The position numbers and the translations under genes were made by a program. A DNA stretch of 15,752 nt from the NCBI GenBank assembly GCA_902795845.1, contig CADBMU010000043.1, positions 1 to 15,752 on the forward strand, written 5' to 3'. Source of the DNA: an uncultured Erysipelotrichaceae bacterium. GTDB taxonomy: Bacteria; Bacillota_I; Bacilli_A; RF39; UBA660. Positions 14,511 to 15,752 of this stretch are shown here, one piece after another. The notes under the pieces were generated by a model that saw only the letters and a list, made by a program, of their open reading frames with translations, ran no database searches and had not been told where the DNA came from. Each line of letters opens with the position of its first letter. Position 1 is the first letter of the stretch.

Positions 14511-15476
14511 ATGAAAAATAATGAGAAAAAGAAACAATTATTGAAACAAAAATTAATGATTTTAGCATTAGTAAGTGGAATTAATGCTTTTAGTTTGAAA
14601 GTTGATGCAAAACCAACTGTTTCAGAGTTTGAAACAGTAGATGGCTTAGATATAACTAGTATTAATATGGTTACTGCATTAATTGATGTAAATATAAGGC
14701 AAAAAAATTCTGCTAATAGTAAAATAATTGGAGTTTTAAAAAAGGGTGAAAAATTAGAAAAAATTACTTTAATGAATAATGGCTGGTATAAAGTAAAATA
14801 TAATGATAAAGTAGGGTATATTAATAGTAAATATTTAAAAGAAACAAATGAAATTACAGTAAATTCTAATAAAAAACCTGATAAATGTATTTATATTACA
14901 AAAGATACTTCTATGTTTTTACCAAAAGAATATACAAACAGTAATTCAGATGAAATTATAGATGTTCCAAAATTAGAATTTGGTGAAGTTTATTATGAGA
15001 ATGATGAATATTACTTGATTGTAACTGCTGATAATGTTGGTTATGTAAAAAAAAGTGATGCCAAGGAATTAACTGGTACATATGTAGTAGTTGATATATC
15101 AGATCAATGTTTAAAAATGTATGAAAATAACGAACTTATTTTAGAAACACCAGTAGTTACTGGAAGACCATCTTCTCCAAGCGATGAAGGATTATTTAAA
15201 ATATATAATATAACTACAAACAGATATTTAGTTGGTCCTAATTATCGTTCATATGTAGATGTTATGCTTAAATATAATGGTGGAGAAGGACTTCATGATG
15301 CAGAGTATCATACTAATTCAGATGGAAGAAAACATGGATGGCGAAGCATTGATGAATTTGGTGGAGATACATACTTGACAAATGGATCTCACGGATGTAT
15401 TAATATGCCACATGAAGCGGCAATAAAAGCTTATGAAAATTTAGAACTTAATGATAAAGTATTAGTAAAAAAATAA
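14511..15476 (+). CDS. Secreted L,D-transpeptidase (YkuD domain) with SH3-like wall-binding domains
   Basis: L,D-transpeptidases form 3-3 cross-links in peptidoglycan or attach proteins to it, and they resist most beta-lactams. With the ATG at 14511 (AAGAGGA 5 bases before) the protein has 321 residues; the GTG at 14493 is less likely since the promoter leaves no leader. Residues 1-33 are a signal peptide (basic start, hydrophobic 15-30, cleavage probably after VDA). An SH3b domain covers about 57-110 (VNIRQKNSANSKIIGVLKKGE to GYINSKYL), and a second, degenerate SH3-like stretch about 124-185. The YkuD domain runs from about 190 to the end, with the catalytic SHGCINMP (Cys296) and the preceding His262. 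It sits alone between two terminators, next to mraY and a PBP in a wall-synthesis neighbourhood. Confidence 0.92.
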   Translation: MKNNEKKKQLLKQKLMILALVSGINAFSLKVDAKPTVSEFETVDGLDITSINMVTALIDVNIRQKNSANSKIIGVLKKGEKLEKITLMNNGWYKVKYNDKVGYINSKYLKETNEITVNSNKKPDKCIYITKDTSMFLPKEYTNSNSDEIIDVPKLEFGEVYYENDEYYLIVTADNVGYVKKSDAKELTGTYVVVDISDQCLKMYENNELILETPVVTGRPSSPSDEGLFKIYNITTNRYLVGPNYRSYVDVMLKYNGGEGLHDAEYHTNSDGRKHGWRSIDEFGGDTYLTNGSHGCINMPHEAAIKAYENLELNDKVLVKK

Positions 15477-15483
15477 TATATCT

Positions 15484-15507
15484 AGAACTTTTTAAAGTTC
15501 TTTTTTT
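15484..15507 (+). terminator. Intrinsic terminator of the L,D-transpeptidase gene
   Basis: Stem AGAACT / AGTTCT (15484-15489 with 15496-15501) around TTTTAA, which could close further by A/T pairs, followed by T7. Confidence 0.85.
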
Positions 15508-15546
15508 ATGCTTTATTAAAACATTTGTCACTATTTGTCGGAAGCC

Positions 15547-15574
15547 TTGAAATATAAAAAAATTACTATATAAT
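15547..15574 (+). promoter_or_regulatory. SigA-type promoter of the right-edge gene
   Basis: TTGAAA (15547-15552), 16-base spacer, perfect TATAAT (15569-15574). Transcription would start near 15581 and give a leader of about 88 nt. Confidence 0.7.
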
Positions 15575-15580
15575 AGCAAC

Positions 15581-15668
15581 CTGAGAAGCAAAAAGAAGAT
15601 GCTTGCTACCTTACTTAGGGACTAAAATTCAGGGGGTTTTGTTAAAACTATGAAAGAGGGTAGTTTAT
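15581..15668 (+). promoter_or_regulatory. Structured 5' leader with a stem covering the ribosome binding site
   Basis: The leader is noticeably richer in G than its surroundings (GGGAC, CAGGGGG, GAGGG). Readable pairings: AAGCA/TGCTT hairpin (15586-15590 with 15600-15604); a long-range stem of 15605-15612 (GCTACCTT) with 15657-15664 (AGGGTAGT), which buries the GAGGG ribosome binding site; and inside it two small hairpins, TTAG/CTAA (15615-15618 with 15622-15625) and GTTTT/AAAAC (15636-15640 with 15644-15648). It matches no riboswitch, T-box or ribosomal-protein leader that I know. The pairings are by eye only; no folding energy was computed. Confidence 0.45.
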
Positions 15669-15752
15669 ATGAACAAAAATGATTATATAATCTCAAGATT
15701 ATTCATAATTATATTTATTCAGTTATTTATAATAATAGCTTTATTTGTAAAA
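15669..15752 (+). CDS. N-terminus of a membrane protein (3' end outside window)
   Basis: The ATG at 15669 follows AAGAGGG (15654-15660) at a spacing of 8 bases and opens 28 codons to the window edge. The start MNKNDYIISR is followed by a very hydrophobic, Ile-rich helix (LFIIIFIQLFIIIALFV), so this is a membrane anchor or uncleaved signal. The family cannot be told from this much. It is transcribed from its own promoter through the folded leader described separately. Confidence 0.7.
   Translation, partial: MNKNDYIISRLFIIIFIQLFIIIALFVK

Noticed and set aside
15581..15668. T-box or known riboswitch in the right-edge leader
   Set aside because: There is no AGGGTGGnACCGCG T-box sequence, no specifier loop, and no preQ1, c-di-GMP, SAM, THF or fluoride core that I can recognise; the leader is too short for a T-box. 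It is kept only as an unassigned structured leader.
1..15752. CRISPR array, tRNA, rRNA, insertion sequence ends or prophage genes
   Set aside because: No regularly spaced repeats, tRNA cloverleaf, rRNA segment, terminal inverted repeats or phage structural genes were seen. The only mobile-element hint is the Rpn-like tail at the left edge.

Overview
The window comes from a very AT-rich, spore-forming member of the Bacillota (low-GC Gram-positive). The evidence is a full-length SpoIVA, a SpoVD-type penicillin-binding protein, strong AGGAGG-type ribosome binding sites, SigA-like promoters and short hairpin + T-run terminators. The genus cannot be named from the sequence; a gut Bacilli/Erysipelotrichia-like lineage is a guess. 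Every supported gene is on the + strand. Stops are almost all TAA, and all Trp codons in intact genes are TGG, so the standard bacterial code applies.

Layout. 1-183: the C-terminal tail of a PD-(D/E)XK (Rpn/transposase-like) protein with its terminator. 329-2983: spoIVA with a SigE-like promoter, an unrecognised 223-aa gene, and the HU gene; spoIVA and hbs are also neighbours in Bacillus subtilis. 3094-4173: an unrecognised membrane protein whose outer domain has three cysteine pairs. 4229-6085: cdsA and rseP (phospholipid precursor synthesis and intramembrane proteolysis), tightly linked but without the dxr that lies between them in B. subtilis. 6127-7212: an Mbeg1-like alpha/beta hydrolase. 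7254-8272: a decayed or recoded locus with a DUF6232-like gene interrupted by an in-frame TGA, a coupled 87-aa gene sharing an Asn/Gly-rich motif, and an orphan coding remnant between a promoter and a terminator.

8362-14389 looks like a rearranged piece of the division/cell-wall (dcw) cluster. SpoVD/FtsI-like PBP and MraY are present, but instead of murE (as in B. subtilis) they are separated by a large polytopic GT2 glycosyltransferase and a surface protein ending in NPPTG-hydrophobic segment-basic tail, which is a sortase-type anchor. 14511-15476 is a secreted L,D-transpeptidase with SH3-like domains. The window ends in the first 28 codons of a membrane protein that has its own promoter and an approximately 88-nt leader able to fold over its ribosome binding site.

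The common theme is the envelope: peptidoglycan precursor and cross-link synthesis (MraY, PBP, L,D-transpeptidase), phospholipid supply (CdsA), membrane proteolysis (RseP), spore coat base (SpoIVA), and possible surface glycosylation and anchoring. The most interesting spots are the TGA-split locus, the glycosyltransferase/NPPTG-protein insertion in the dcw region, and the structured leader at the right edge. No clearly new system can be proved from sequence alone.
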